This document shows positions 26,021 to 35,688 of a stretch of 64,000 nt of DNA, piece after piece. This DNA comes from Prevotella sp. CAG:924 (GTDB lineage: Bacteria > Bacteroidota > Bacteroidia > Bacteroidales > Bacteroidaceae). Where the stretch lies: NCBI GenBank assembly GCA_000431975.1, contig HF988582.1:1-64000 (forward strand), in the 5' to 3' direction. Every line of letters starts with the position of its first letter. Position 1 is the stretch's first letter. Under the pieces are notes generated by a model. That model worked only from the letters and a program-made list of their open reading frames with translations, did not search any database and was not told the DNA's origin. The position numbers and the translations under genes were made by a program.

Positions 26021-27184
26021 ATGAAGAAATTAAGGTTGATTTTAGGCCTTGGTATAACAGTGGCTACGTTCTCGTCCTGTATTAAAGACGAGCCCCTCAA
26101 TGCAGAGGCTGACATTGAACAAGTGTCTGTGCATGTCGATAATCCGCTGGAAACATTTTTCCAGCTGTCCGACACTATGCAGAATGTATCCTATGCGGAT
26201 TCTACTATTACCTTTACGGTACGTTCACAGGCCGATCTGACGAGTCTGGCTCCTACGTTCCGGATAACGGAGGGGGCAACGATCATTCCTGCCAGTGGCA
26301 CCGTGCGTGATTTCTCGCAGGGGCCTCTGACCTATACGGTCACCTCTCAGGACGGACAGTGGAGTCGTCTGTACACATTGCGTTTCAATCCGACGTATGT
26401 GACAGTGAAAGATACCGTGGCTTATGATTTCGAGCACTATATGCTTGAACCTGAGAATCAAGCCTATTATGTATGGCAAGAGGAGCAGGCCGATGGTAGT
26501 CTCAGCACTGTATGGGCCTCGGGTAATGCCGGTTTCAGACTGAGTAAGGCTTCGGCCCAACCGGGTGAATATCCAACCTATGTCGTCGAGAAAGGAAGGC
26601 ATGGCTACGCTGTGGCATGTACGACACGTTCAACAGGGACTTTTGGCGAATTGGTCAATCGCCGTATCGCTTCCGGCAATCTTTTCCTTGGAAAGTTTGA
26701 TGTCTCACAGGCTCTTGTGAATACCCTTCATGCGACGCGGTTCGGAATTCCTTTTGATAAGAAGCCTATGGCCTTCCAAGGATATTATAAGTATCACCGT
26801 GGTTCTGTTTACCAGGATGTAGATGGCTCTACTATGCCTGATCAGAAAGACTATGCGGCCATCTATGCCGTGCTTTACAGAAACCACGATGACGAGGGTA
26901 ATCCTGTTGTGCTCTATGGTGACAATGTGAAGACATCACCTCAGTTGGTTGCTATTGCCGACATGGGTGATATTGATGATACTGGGGATGACGAATGGCA
27001 TGAGTTCAAGGCCAATTTCATCTATTACAATAACAAGGATCTCGATCAAGAGACGCTTGAGAATCGTGGGTATAGCCTTGCCATCGTTTTCTCGTCTTCT
27101 AAAGACGGAGACAATTTCAAGGGTGCCATTGGCTCTACCCTTATTCTGGACGATGTCCGGATTGTTTGCACTTCACAGGAATAA
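26021..27184 (+). CDS. Surface lipoprotein with PCMD domain
   Basis: A 387-residue lipoprotein: signal ending in VATFSSC, then IKDEP. The acidic K-D-E stretch right after the lipidated Cys resembles the lipoprotein export signal that sends Bacteroidota lipoproteins to the cell surface. An Ig-like beta domain at about 30-130 (ADSTITFTVRSQADLTSLAP, ending in SRLYTLRFNP) precedes a C-terminal PCMD-type jelly-roll (about 135-385, YDFEHYMLEP to LILDDVRIVC), a domain tied to carbohydrate binding or metabolism. The start is the ATG at 26021; the longer reading uses TTG. It is followed 2 bp later by an outer membrane barrel gene, and the two are surely co-transcribed. Ligand unknown. Confidence 0.8.
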   Translation: MKKLRLILGLGITVATFSSCIKDEPLNAEADIEQVSVHVDNPLETFFQLSDTMQNVSYADSTITFTVRSQADLTSLAPTFRITEGATIIPASGTVRDFSQGPLTYTVTSQDGQWSRLYTLRFNPTYVTVKDTVAYDFEHYMLEPENQAYYVWQEEQADGSLSTVWASGNAGFRLSKASAQPGEYPTYVVEKGRHGYAVACTTRSTGTFGELVNRRIASGNLFLGKFDVSQALVNTLHATRFGIPFDKKPMAFQGYYKYHRGSVYQDVDGSTMPDQKDYAAIYAVLYRNHDDEGNPVVLYGDNVKTSPQLVAIADMGDIDDTGDDEWHEFKANFIYYNNKDLDQETLENRGYSLAIVFSSSKDGDNFKGAIGSTLILDDVRIVCTSQE

Positions 27185-27186
27185 GT

Positions 27187-27942
27187 ATGAAAAAGATCAT
27201 TCTATCTGTTATTGCTGCCGTTATTACCTTGAATGCTTCCGCCCAGGGCTTTCTTCACAATGTGGGTGTGACAGCCAAGATAGGCTTGAATGTAGGCGGA
27301 ACGGCACCCTTGGGTCTGCCGGCTGAGATTCGCCACATCAACAGTTATAAGTTGCAGTCGAATCCCGTGATCGGCTTGGATTTTGAAAAACCAGTCAGTG
27401 AGGATCGGCGTTGGGGCGTGATCGTAGGACTGCATTATGAGAATAAGGGTATGGAAGAGGATGCGCGTGTGAAGAACTATCATATTGCCATTGTCCGGGG
27501 AGGCGAGAGCTTGGAAGGACAGTACACGGGTAATGAGCGCACGGAGGTGAACGAATGGATGCTCACGGTGCCCGTCCTCGCCACATGGCATGTGAGTGAT
27601 AAGGTGCGTCTGCGTGTGGGACCCTATGTCTCTTTCCTGGTAAAGAAGGAATTCGAGGGAGAGGCTCATGAAGGCTACCTGCGTGTGGGTGATCCCACGG
27701 GACAGCGCGTGGAGCTGGGTAACGATGCTACTTCATGGGGTTCGTACGATTTCTCGGAAGATATGCGCAATGTGCAGTATGGTATCTCCGTCGGCGCTGA
27801 CTGGTGGGCCTTTCACCGCATCGGCTTTTTTGGAGAAGTGAATTGGGGCATCAATGAGATCTTCCGCAACAACTTCAATACCATCAGCATGGATCTTTAT
27901 CCTATCTTCGGTTCCATTGGGGTGTGCTACCGCATCCGATAG
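27187..27942 (+). CDS. Outer membrane beta-barrel protein (PorT-like/OMP_b-brl family)
   Basis: A 251-residue protein with a signal peptide (MKKIILSVIAAVITLNASAQ). The body consists of alternating polar/aromatic strands, for example RWGVIVGLHYENKGM, RLRVGPYVSFLVKKEF and FGEVNWGINEIFRN, ending in the terminal-strand pattern SIGVCYRIR. This is the typical 8-strand outer membrane barrel found widely in Bacteroidales. It begins 2 bp after the PCMD lipoprotein stop and 88 bp before the calycin/PCMD gene. A role as membrane anchor or partner of those two surface proteins is inferred from position only. Confidence 0.8.
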   Translation: MKKIILSVIAAVITLNASAQGFLHNVGVTAKIGLNVGGTAPLGLPAEIRHINSYKLQSNPVIGLDFEKPVSEDRRWGVIVGLHYENKGMEEDARVKNYHIAIVRGGESLEGQYTGNERTEVNEWMLTVPVLATWHVSDKVRLRVGPYVSFLVKKEFEGEAHEGYLRVGDPTGQRVELGNDATSWGSYDFSEDMRNVQYGISVGADWWAFHRIGFFGEVNWGINEIFRNNFNTISMDLYPIFGSIGVCYRIR

Positions 27943-28029
27943 GTATAGAACAACTTGTCCGTCATCCGGTTGGAATTGTCGGATGAGGATCGTTCAGTAG
28001 GAATATAGTTTAATAAGTTTAAGTTATAT

Positions 28030-29529
28030 ATGAAGAAGTTTTTTACACTTTTAATGGCAGCCATGAGCTGTATGGCTGCATCGGCTAAGGATTATACCGA
28101 TCAGCTGACTGTGAATTTCGGAGGGGCTACAACCTCTACCAATACGATCTCATTGGACCGCAATGAGGACGGAACACTGAATCTTGTGCTTCACGACTTT
28201 AGTTTTGACGAAATGTCTATAGGAGACGTCAAGGTAGATAATATCAGTGAGAGACAGACAGCTTCCGGCCGTAGCGTGTTCTATAAGAAAGGTACGGTTA
28301 CGGTATCTCTTTATGGTTCGCCCATAGACCTTCCTTTGGAGGTGGCAGGCTATGATCTGGGCGATCGTCTGTATGCCAAGATCTTTATCAATTTGTTTGG
28401 TCAAGTTATCGATTGTACGTTCGGACAAGGTTTTCAATTTCTGAATGGAGGCTTTGAGAATTATGAGGTAGGCGAGAACGCTGAAGTTAAATATCCTTTC
28501 TCTGTAGAGCCTTACAACTGGCATGGCTTCGAGAGTGCAGATGGTGATTTTGCTTCGATGGTGAATATGTTGGGTAAGCACACTTTCATTAGTGAGGAAC
28601 ATGCACCCAGCAGTACTGGTAAGTACAGTGTTATGCTGACATCTCTTGATATGGGGTTCACGGTAGCCAATGGAACGCTGACGACCGGTCGTCTGCATGC
28701 AGGTGCTATGTCGGCTGATGATTCTAAAAACAACGCTTACCTGGATATGTCGAAGGAGGATGTTGACAACTACGAGGCTCCTTTCTATCAGTATATGGAT
28801 GGTACGCCCGACTCACTCGCTGTGTGGGTGAAGTTTATTCAGGGCACTCCTCAAGAGGCTCATCCTTATGCTACTATCAGTACAGTAATTACAGACGGTA
28901 CATACTATCAGGAGCCGTGCGATACGGTATATTCTAATATCCTCGGCGTTGCCCGCAATAGTAAGATCACTACCAACAATGGTGAGTGGCAGCGTCTGGT
29001 GATTCCTTTCGACTATGACAGCTATAAGCAGAATGGGGTAGAGGGCAAGGCTATCTTCGCTACGATCTCTACGAATGCTGATCCCGGTTGTGGCAGCGCT
29101 GACAGCCTTTATGTGGATGATATCCAGCTGATCTATAACAATGAGGTGAAGAGCATCAGCTTTAAGGGCAATACTCAGGAGATCACCGATCAGAGCAATG
29201 TGGCTGTTACGTTCGCAGGTAGTGATGAGCAGGTATCGTTCGACGATATTACGGTTACTACCACTCCTAACTCATTTGCCTTCCCTGTATCAGAGAGCGA
29301 GGAAGATGGTAATGTAGTGTACACTTATGCTGTTCTTTCCAATGATCTGAGCAATATCATTCCTGTGAGAGTGGCCATTTCTAACGCGACCGGCATTCAT
29401 GGCGTTACTTCATCGGAGAATAAGACTCAGACCATCTATAACATCAATGGCCAACGCGTACAGACGATGCAGCCCGGACAGGTATATATCGTTAAGGACG
29501 CAAACGGCACGCATAAGGTGATCAAGTAA
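28030..29529 (+). CDS. Secreted calycin-like and PCMD-domain protein with C-terminal sorting-like tail
   Basis: A 499-residue exported protein. Signal peptide MKKFFTLLMAAMSCMAASA; a calycin-like beta-barrel domain at about 20-135 (LVLHDFSFDEMSIGDVKVDN is the typical stretch); a PCMD jelly-roll at about 140-375 (NGGFENYE to LYVDDIQLIY); a short Ig-like linker; and a C-terminal tail IYNINGQRVQTMQPGQVYIV plus KDANGTHKVIK, the form of the C-terminal domain common on secreted Prevotella and Bacteroides proteins and resembling type IX sorting tails. It shares the PCMD module with the lipoprotein two genes upstream. A strong terminator ends the locus. Function unknown; glycan binding is a reasonable guess. 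Confidence 0.78.
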   Translation: MKKFFTLLMAAMSCMAASAKDYTDQLTVNFGGATTSTNTISLDRNEDGTLNLVLHDFSFDEMSIGDVKVDNISERQTASGRSVFYKKGTVTVSLYGSPIDLPLEVAGYDLGDRLYAKIFINLFGQVIDCTFGQGFQFLNGGFENYEVGENAEVKYPFSVEPYNWHGFESADGDFASMVNMLGKHTFISEEHAPSSTGKYSVMLTSLDMGFTVANGTLTTGRLHAGAMSADDSKNNAYLDMSKEDVDNYEAPFYQYMDGTPDSLAVWVKFIQGTPQEAHPYATISTVITDGTYYQEPCDTVYSNILGVARNSKITTNNGEWQRLVIPFDYDSYKQNGVEGKAIFATISTNADPGCGSADSLYVDDIQLIYNNEVKSISFKGNTQEITDQSNVAVTFAGSDEQVSFDDITVTTTPNSFAFPVSESEEDGNVVYTYAVLSNDLSNIIPVRVAISNATGIHGVTSSENKTQTIYNINGQRVQTMQPGQVYIVKDANGTHKVIK

Positions 29530-29567
29530 GCAACGTGAATTAGACAAACATAAGTTTCAAATCAGGA

Positions 29568-29612
29568 AAACCGCGTATCGATGACAATTTGTTCATTGAT
29601 ATGCGGTTTTTC
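29568..29612 (+). terminator. Terminator of the PCMD-barrel-calycin locus
   Basis: AAACCGCGTATCGATGA pairs with TCATTGATATGCGGTTTTT around the loop CAATTTGT. The strong stem and T-run form a clear intrinsic terminator. Confidence 0.85.
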
Positions 29613-30215
29613 GTTTTTCTTCTCGACAACGGCCACGATTTCTTTGGATTAGCATGATCAGGCAGATACGAAATCATGACGTGTAAAGAAATGTGTCTTC
29701 ATTTTTTATCCCTCAGTCTTTTACCGACAGCTGTTGGAAAGTTGTTGGTCTCTGCCGTCATACGATTATGACAGCAGAAGGGCATAAGATAGGAATATGG
29801 CTCCAATATGTCCTTAACAAGTAGTATTATGCTACTTGGTCAAGTTACCATATACTACTCAAAACAGCCATAAATCGGCTAAAATACAGGGATGGACATG
29901 AATCTCAGAGCTAGGGATGCCCATAGTGCCACAAAACACAGATTTTGTAGATGTTGACCGATCTTGATCGGGAAAAGTAGGAAATGTGAGATTCGAATTC
30001 TTATGCTTGTATCAATATCTTTCATCGCTTATCCTGTGGTCATTGCCAGGGGGCTGATGTCTTCGAGCGGGTAGAGGGCTACGGATAAGCGAAGGTTCGT
30101 GCTGGTCAATAATGTGCCAAGACAGAGAAATCCCGGATGATGGGCGGTCTGTCTCATCATTCGGGATTTCTCCGTCTCAGGTATGAGTGTGTCCGTGCGT
30201 TGCAGGAGGTTGCCG
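29613..30215. other. Gene-free interval between convergent units
   Basis: No open frame or RNA gene stands out between the plus-strand surface locus and the minus-strand mutS. A hairpin at 30125-30172 lies just downstream of mutS. The rest is unremarkable. Confidence 0.5.
30125..30172 (-). terminator. Hairpin downstream of mutS
   Basis: GAGAAATCCCGGATGATG and CATCATTCGGGATTTCTC form an 18-bp stem with one G-U, loop of about 12 nt. On the minus strand the tail is only moderately T-rich, so it may be a terminator or an mRNA-stabilising hairpin. Confidence 0.6.
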
Positions 30216-32876
30216 TTAGCTGTGGCCGGTGACGATCTTCTTGATGTCGTTGAGCTTGTTGAGCGCTTCCACGGGTGTGAGGTTGTTGATGTCCAGTCCG
30301 AGGATCTCATCGCGAACCTGCGAGAGAACGGGATCGTCAAGCTGGAAGATGCTCAGCTGGGTGCCTTCAGCCTGCTGTATGTGCTCCACGTTGGGCTTGC
30401 CGACCGATCCCACTTCCGCGTTGTCGGCCTCCAGCTGGTGGAGGATGATGTTGGCACGCTTGACGATAGAGCGGGGCATACCTGCGATTTCCGCTACATG
30501 GATACCGAAGGAGTGCTCTGAGCCGCCCGGCTCCAGCTTGCGCAGGAAGATCACCTTGCCGTCGACCTCTTTCACTGATACATTATAGTTCTTGATCCTG
30601 CTGAAGTGACGGGCCATCTCATTGAGCTCGTGATAGTGGGTGGCAAAGAGCGTGCGGGCCCGTGCGCGTGGCTGCTCATGCAGATATTCTACGATGGCCC
30701 AGGCTATGGAGATGCCGTCGTAGGTGCTTGTACCGCGTCCGAGCTCGTCGAAGAGAACGAGCGAGCGGGGCGTAACATTGTTGAGGATGTCGGCAGCCTC
30801 GGTCATCTCTACCATGAAGGTGGACTCGCCGAGGGAGATGTTGTCGCTGGCACCCACACGGGTGAATATCTTGTCGACTACGCCTATTCTCGCGCTTTCT
30901 GCGGGCACGAAGCATCCGATCTGGGCGAGCAGTACGATGAGGGCCGTCTGACGCAGCAGAGCCGACTTTCCGGCCATGTTCGGGCCGGTAATCATCATGA
31001 TCTGCTGTTTCTCGTTGTCGAGGAACACATCGTTGGGCACATAACGCTCACCGAGCGGTATCTGCGTCTCGATGACGGGATGGCGTCCCTGGCGGATATC
31101 GACCACCTCGCTCTCGTCGACGATCGGACGTACGTAGGAATTCTCCTCTGAGGTCTTGGCGAATGAAAGAAGGCAGTCGAGACGGGCGAGCAGGGTAGCG
31201 TCGATCTGTATCAGGGGGATAAACTCCTGCATGGCCTGTATCAGCTCGGCAAAGAGACGGGCCTCCAGTTCGAGGATCTTTTCGTCCGCACCGAGTATTT
31301 TTTCCTCGTATTCTTTCAGCTCATCGGTGATGTAGCGTTCGGCCTGCGCCAGGGTCTGCTTGCGTATCCAGTTGGCAGGCACGTGGTCCTTGAACGTATT
31401 TCTCACTTCGAGGTAGTATCCGAACACGTTGTTGAAGCCTACTTTCAGGGAAGTGATGCCGGTCTTCTGAATCTCTCTCTGCTGGATGTCGAGCAGATAG
31501 TCGCGTCCGTTGCGTGAGATCGACCGCAGTTCGTCGAGCTCGGGGCTATAGCCGTCGGCAATGACGCCGCCTTTGTTGACGAGCTGAGGCGGGTCGGGGG
31601 TGATCTCATGGTCGATGCGGTCGCGCAGGCTCTCGCAGACGTTGAGTTGCTCGCCGATGCGCTGGAGATGCTCGTCTCCGCTGCTCATGCAGGCCGACTT
31701 GATGGGTTGTATGGCCATAAGAGCCACTTTCAGCTGGTTGACCTCGCGTGGCGAGACCCTTCCGACAGCCACGCGTGAGATGATGCGCTCCAAATCGCCC
31801 ATGCGGTGAAGCTGCTCGTCGACCACCTGTCTGAACTCCGGCTTCCGGAAGAAGTATTCCACTCCGTTTTGCCGGTCGCAGATGGGCTTCACGTCTTTTA
31901 GTGGGAACACTATCCAGCGGCGCAGCATTCGGCTGCCCATAGGCGTGGAAGTGCGGTCTATGACGTTCAGGAGCGACTGCCCGTCTTCCTGCATGGGCTC
32001 GACGAGCTCCAGGGAGCGGATGGTGAAGCGGTCGAGTCGCACGTAACGTTCCTCGTCAATGCGGCGCAGTGAGGTGATATGGCTGATGTGGGTGTGTTGC
32101 GTCAGATCGAGGTATTGCATGATGGCACCCGAGGCGATGATGCCTTCCTTGAGGTGTTCAACGCCGAAGCCTTTGAGAGACTTTGTCTTGAAATGCTTGA
32201 GAAGGCGTTGGCGTGCGCTCTGCTCGGTGAATACCCAGTCATCGAGTTGGAAGGTGACCCACTTCGTACCGAAGTAGCGTTCGAAGTCCTGCTTACGGTC
32301 GCGGTCGTAGAGCACCTCCTTCGGCATGAAGTTGCCCAGGAGCTTTTCCACATAGTCGTAGGTGCCTTCGCCGGTGAGAAACTCACCGGTGGAGATGTCG
32401 AGAAAGCTGATGCCGCAGGCTGTACGGCCAAAGTGGATGGCGGCGAGGAAGTTGTTCTCCTTGTAGTTGAGCATGTTGTCGCTCATGGCAATGCCCGGCG
32501 TGACCAGTTCGGTGATGCCGCGCTTCACCATCTTGTCCATCTCCGTGAGTCCTTTCTTGCCTTTCAGGGCAGCACGTTTCTTCTTCGGATCTTCCAGCTG
32601 GTCGCAGATGGCGACGCGCTTGCCGGCGCGTATGAGCTTCGGCAGATAGGTGTCAAGGGCATGGTGGGGAAAGCCTGCCATCTCAGCGCCTTGGGAAGCG
32701 CCATTGTTGCGGCGCGTGAGCGTGATGCCCAGTATTTTGGAGGCTTCGATGGCATCATCGCCGTAAGTCTCGTAGAAGTCGCCGCAGCGGAAGAGCATGA
32801 TCGCATTGGGATGCTTGGCTTTCAGCTGGTAGAACTGCTTCATCATCGGGGTCAGCGACGTATCGTTTTTCGACAT
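30216..32876 (-). CDS. mutS: DNA mismatch repair protein MutS
   Basis: 886 residues, normal for MutS1. It recognises mismatches and loops and recruits MutL. The mismatch-binding N-terminal domain carries the Phe-x-Glu motif in [16 protein letters not shown] (about 28-43). Connector, lever and clamp domains follow, then the ATPase with Walker [16 protein letters not shown] (about 628-642), Walker B-region [16 protein letters not shown] and the ATHYHEL motif. The start lies 17 bp after the VapE-like gene on the same strand, so the two are probably co-transcribed. A C-terminal beta-clamp-like region is present ([10 protein letters not shown]). Confidence 0.97.
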   Translation of the reverse strand: MSKNDTSLTPMMKQFYQLKAKHPNAIMLFRCGDFYETYGDDAIEASKILGITLTRRNNGASQGAEMAGFPHHALDTYLPKLIRAGKRVAICDQLEDPKKKRAALKGKKGLTEMDKMVKRGITELVTPGIAMSDNMLNYKENNFLAAIHFGRTACGISFLDISTGEFLTGEGTYDYVEKLLGNFMPKEVLYDRDRKQDFERYFGTKWVTFQLDDWVFTEQSARQRLLKHFKTKSLKGFGVEHLKEGIIASGAIMQYLDLTQHTHISHITSLRRIDEERYVRLDRFTIRSLELVEPMQEDGQSLLNVIDRTSTPMGSRMLRRWIVFPLKDVKPICDRQNGVEYFFRKPEFRQVVDEQLHRMGDLERIISRVAVGRVSPREVNQLKVALMAIQPIKSACMSSGDEHLQRIGEQLNVCESLRDRIDHEITPDPPQLVNKGGVIADGYSPELDELRSISRNGRDYLLDIQQREIQKTGITSLKVGFNNVFGYYLEVRNTFKDHVPANWIRKQTLAQAERYITDELKEYEEKILGADEKILELEARLFAELIQAMQEFIPLIQIDATLLARLDCLLSFAKTSEENSYVRPIVDESEVVDIRQGRHPVIETQIPLGERYVPNDVFLDNEKQQIMMITGPNMAGKSALLRQTALIVLLAQIGCFVPAESARIGVVDKIFTRVGASDNISLGESTFMVEMTEAADILNNVTPRSLVLFDELGRGTSTYDGISIAWAIVEYLHEQPRARARTLFATHYHELNEMARHFSRIKNYNVSVKEVDGKVIFLRKLEPGGSEHSFGIHVAEIAGMPRSIVKRANIILHQLEADNAEVGSVGKPNVEHIQQAEGTQLSIFQLDDPVLSQVRDEILGLDINNLTPVEALNKLNDIKKIVTGHS

Positions 32877-32893
32877 ATGACAGTAATTCCTTT

Positions 32894-34138
32894 CTATTTT
32901 TTCTTGGGTTGTTTGACAAGTCCTCCCAGTCCTGTGAGGAGGGCTTTTGCAAGGGGATTGTTGGCGAGCTCCTTGTCCTCTTCAGACTCTTCCTCGGGCT
33001 CTTCGATGAAGTCGAGCTTGCGGGGATCGCGCTCGATGATGCGGTAGAGGGAGCGTCCGTGTATGCGGCTGCGTGGGAATCCGGCTTCCTGCAGGGCAAA
33101 TCCGACGTCTTGGTTGGCATGCTCGCCGGGTGTCCAATACGGGTATTCTTTCATCAGTCGGTCGATGATCGCATCGATACTGATGGCCTTCACACGCTTG
33201 TCACCACGTGGAACGCCGTAGAGTGTCTGCACCATCTTCACGAGATTGTCGGCCTCTTGGTACGGACCGTTCTGTATGGCACGCCGTTCACGCTCCTGAT
33301 CGGTAAGTTCCAGTTCGGCGCCTTCGTCGATCTCTTGTGTCAGCTGAGCATAGAGCTGCTCGTAGTCAATGGGTGTCTTGAGATCGATACGGCGTTCAAC
33401 CTCGAAGCACACCAGACGGGCTGCTCCTGCCGCATCGGTCATGGGATGGAGGTTGCCTGTCGTGGCGATGACGGCGGCATAGGCTCTCCGTGGCTCTGCG
33501 TTGACGCCGTAGGGCTGACGGAACACCGGCTCGCTGCGTGAGAAGAGATATTGCGAGAGCGCTTCCATCTCGGTGTGCTCCTGATAATATTCGTCAGCAC
33601 ATACGAGGAGGTTGGTGCTCACCAGATGGTGCACGTCACTTGTGGAGTGGAGCTGTATCTTGTCGGTGTAGTAGCGACGTAGCTCAGGGGGGAGGAGCAG
33701 GGAGCAGAAGGTGGTCTTTCCCAGACCGAAGCCACCTACGAGAACGGGTACGGTGAGGTCGCGCTGCTTGATCTTGTATCCTCGCCAGCGTGCCACCATC
33801 TGCAGCATGAAGGTGTGAAGGCTCTGCGGCCACTCCCTGTTGCTCGTGATGATGCGTTGTGCGAGCGGCTCAACGCGGTCTTCTCCGTCCCAGTCGGGTA
33901 GGGAAGAGAGCCAGTTCTCCGCCGGGTTGAAGCGGTCGATGAGCGTTGACTGGCAGTAGCGGGCGATGGTCGTCTCGTCCAGTGTGACGCCTTCGCGTCC
34001 CGCTTCCAATATCAGGGTGTTCACAGCTTCCGGCGAGAGTACTTCGTAATGCTCACCATCATGGCTATAGAGCGTCTCGCCCGTGAGAATATTGTGTCTC
34101 AGCATGCAGTGCTCTTCGAGATATGTCAGTGGGTCCAT
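32894..34138 (-). CDS. VapE-like P-loop protein (phage-type helicase domain), stand-alone
   Basis: A 414-residue protein of the virulence-associated E/DUF3874-like type, related to the helicase half of phage and plasmid primase-helicases. Visible: an N-terminal region with [20 protein letters not shown] (about 70-89), Walker [20 protein letters not shown] (about 131-149), an acidic Walker B-like [16 protein letters not shown] (about 173-188), a sensor-like [12 protein letters not shown] and a C-terminal winged-helix-like part with a Lys-rich tail. No primase domain, integrase or phage gene is near. It sits directly upstream of mutS. It may be a domesticated mobile-element gene; its role is unknown. 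Confidence 0.75.
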   Translation of the reverse strand: MDPLTYLEEHCMLRHNILTGETLYSHDGEHYEVLSPEAVNTLILEAGREGVTLDETTIARYCQSTLIDRFNPAENWLSSLPDWDGEDRVEPLAQRIITSNREWPQSLHTFMLQMVARWRGYKIKQRDLTVPVLVGGFGLGKTTFCSLLLPPELRRYYTDKIQLHSTSDVHHLVSTNLLVCADEYYQEHTEMEALSQYLFSRSEPVFRQPYGVNAEPRRAYAAVIATTGNLHPMTDAAGAARLVCFEVERRIDLKTPIDYEQLYAQLTQEIDEGAELELTDQERERRAIQNGPYQEADNLVKMVQTLYGVPRGDKRVKAISIDAIIDRLMKEYPYWTPGEHANQDVGFALQEAGFPRSRIHGRSLYRIIERDPRKLDFIEEPEEESEEDKELANNPLAKALLTGLGGLVKQPKKK

Positions 34139-34533
34139 TCCTTATTTTTCTTTTGTAGGCAAAAATAAGAAAAATAATCCGAAGGAGAAAAGAAAGGCTG
34201 AAAATAATCGGCCACGGCACGGAATGGCTGTAGGGGCCAGGCGGTCGCAAGATATGGAAATCCGTGGCCGGCAGTCCGTATGATGATGTCGGGAGCCGGT
34301 CACGGATTTCATGGGTCGTGATAAAGGATGTGGGAAAGGCATCTTCGTGTGCTTATCCGGGGATGTCTTTTCTCATCGTATGATGGTCTTGGAGGGTGGC
34401 GGCAGCATCATCTGACAGTTGTCGGAATGGATGTTCGCTCTTCTTAGGAGGAATCACATTCGTTCCGGAATCGTATGCCGTGTTTCTGCTATACCAAGAA
34501 TAGGCTTTTTCTGCCGGATGCTCGTCTAGAAGG
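34139..34533. other. Gene-free interval with one strong hairpin
   Basis: No supported gene. AAATCCGTGGCCGGC (34258-34272) and GCCGGTCACGGATTT (34295-34309) form a 15-bp stem with one mismatch around a 22-nt loop. It lies 220 bp after the glutaminyl cyclase stop (minus strand) and may end that transcript, though it has no T-run. The rest shows nothing. Confidence 0.5.
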
Positions 34534-35571
34534 CTATTCTTCCGTAAAGAGCACTTGTACGAGTGTCTGTCCTACCGCCTTCAGCGTACTCTTGTCGATG
34601 TGCTGCATATTGTCATCCATCGTATGCCAGGTAGGTCCGAAGGAACTCTCGGGACAATCGGGATAGTAAGGCACGATGTCGATACAGGGAATTCCGGCTT
34701 TCTGGTTTACGGGGATATGGTCGTCCGTGATCATTCCGCCGTCGCTCTTGGGGAAGAAAGAGCCGTATCCGGCCTGCCGGGCAGCCTTCCATACTTTCTT
34801 TACGATCTCGGGTGCATACTGCTTTGACATGCCTTCCTGATAGAAGCGGGCGCCCTGTCCGCCTACCATGTCGAGTAGAATGCCGTAGCGGGGGGCATAG
34901 CCTTGCGGAATGTTTGATGACCAGTATTGTGCTCCGAGCGCCCAGGAGTCGCCCGTATTGGGCAGGTCGCTCCAAGAGGGAGTGCCCCAGTCTTCAGCAT
35001 CGAAGCAGACAAAATCGATGCCGAGCTGTTGGTTTTTCATGGCTTTCGCATTGGCGGGATTGTTCAGCAGTCGTGCCAGTTCGAGCATTACGGCCACGCC
35101 TGAGGCGGCATCATTGGCTGCAAGGATGGGAGTGCGGTGCTTGGTGGAGTCGGGATCGTTGTCGGCCCACGGGCGGGAGTCCCAATGGGCGCAGATGAGG
35201 ATACGTGTAGTGGCCTCGGGACGATAGCGGGCAATGATGTTTGTGCTATGGAGCACGGTTCCGTCGTAGCCCTTCAGGTCGGCCTTCTGGGTCTTTACGG
35301 TACAGCCCAGTCTTTTGAACTGGCTGACGATCCATGCCTCGCATTGGTCATGAGCAGGGGTGTTCATTGGCCGGGGACCGAAATCGCACTGTGCCTGTGT
35401 GAAGGCATAGGCTGAGTCGGCATTGAATGCGGGACCGACGGGGGCAACCTTCTCCTCTTCTTCCTCTTCGTCGGGTAAGGGAGTAGGGGATGGATGGAAG
35501 AGTAGAAAGCCGATGGCAGCAATACATGCTATAGATATCACGGTTATCGTTATTTTAGTTTTCTTTTTCAT
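34534..35571 (-). CDS. Glutaminyl-peptide cyclotransferase (type II, M28-fold)
   Basis: A 345-residue envelope protein with an N-terminal hydrophobic anchor (ITVISIACIAAIGFLLFHP) and an acidic linker of consecutive Glu. The M28 peptidase-like fold keeps the single-zinc site: CAHWDSRPWADND (His/Asp, about 130-142), NDAASGVAVMLELARLL (Asp), CFDAEDWG (Glu) and DDHIPVNQKAGIPCIDI (His). The whole resembles the bacterial type II glutaminyl cyclases known from Porphyromonas, Tannerella and Prevotella intermedia, which cyclise N-terminal Gln of exported proteins to pyroglutamate after signal peptide removal. An M28 aminopeptidase is the alternative. It stands alone, 117 bp downstream of the fusion hydrolase gene. 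Confidence 0.82.
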   Translation of the reverse strand: MKKKTKITITVISIACIAAIGFLLFHPSPTPLPDEEEEEEKVAPVGPAFNADSAYAFTQAQCDFGPRPMNTPAHDQCEAWIVSQFKRLGCTVKTQKADLKGYDGTVLHSTNIIARYRPEATTRILICAHWDSRPWADNDPDSTKHRTPILAANDAASGVAVMLELARLLNNPANAKAMKNQQLGIDFVCFDAEDWGTPSWSDLPNTGDSWALGAQYWSSNIPQGYAPRYGILLDMVGGQGARFYQEGMSKQYAPEIVKKVWKAARQAGYGSFFPKSDGGMITDDHIPVNQKAGIPCIDIVPYYPDCPESSFGPTWHTMDDNMQHIDKSTLKAVGQTLVQVLFTEE

Positions 35572-35688
35572 CTTGCTTAATTGGATGGTGCGATCGTGTC
35601 ATGACCGGTCACGATGGTATGTGAGTCTGTTGTATGTCCCGTGACAGACGCGGGACACAGTCTGTGCGGATATGATTCTCATAAAGGA

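Noticed and set aside
32079..33047. 322-residue plus-strand frame
   Set aside because: Antisense shadow of mutS and the VapE-like gene, whose protein motifs are unmistakable.
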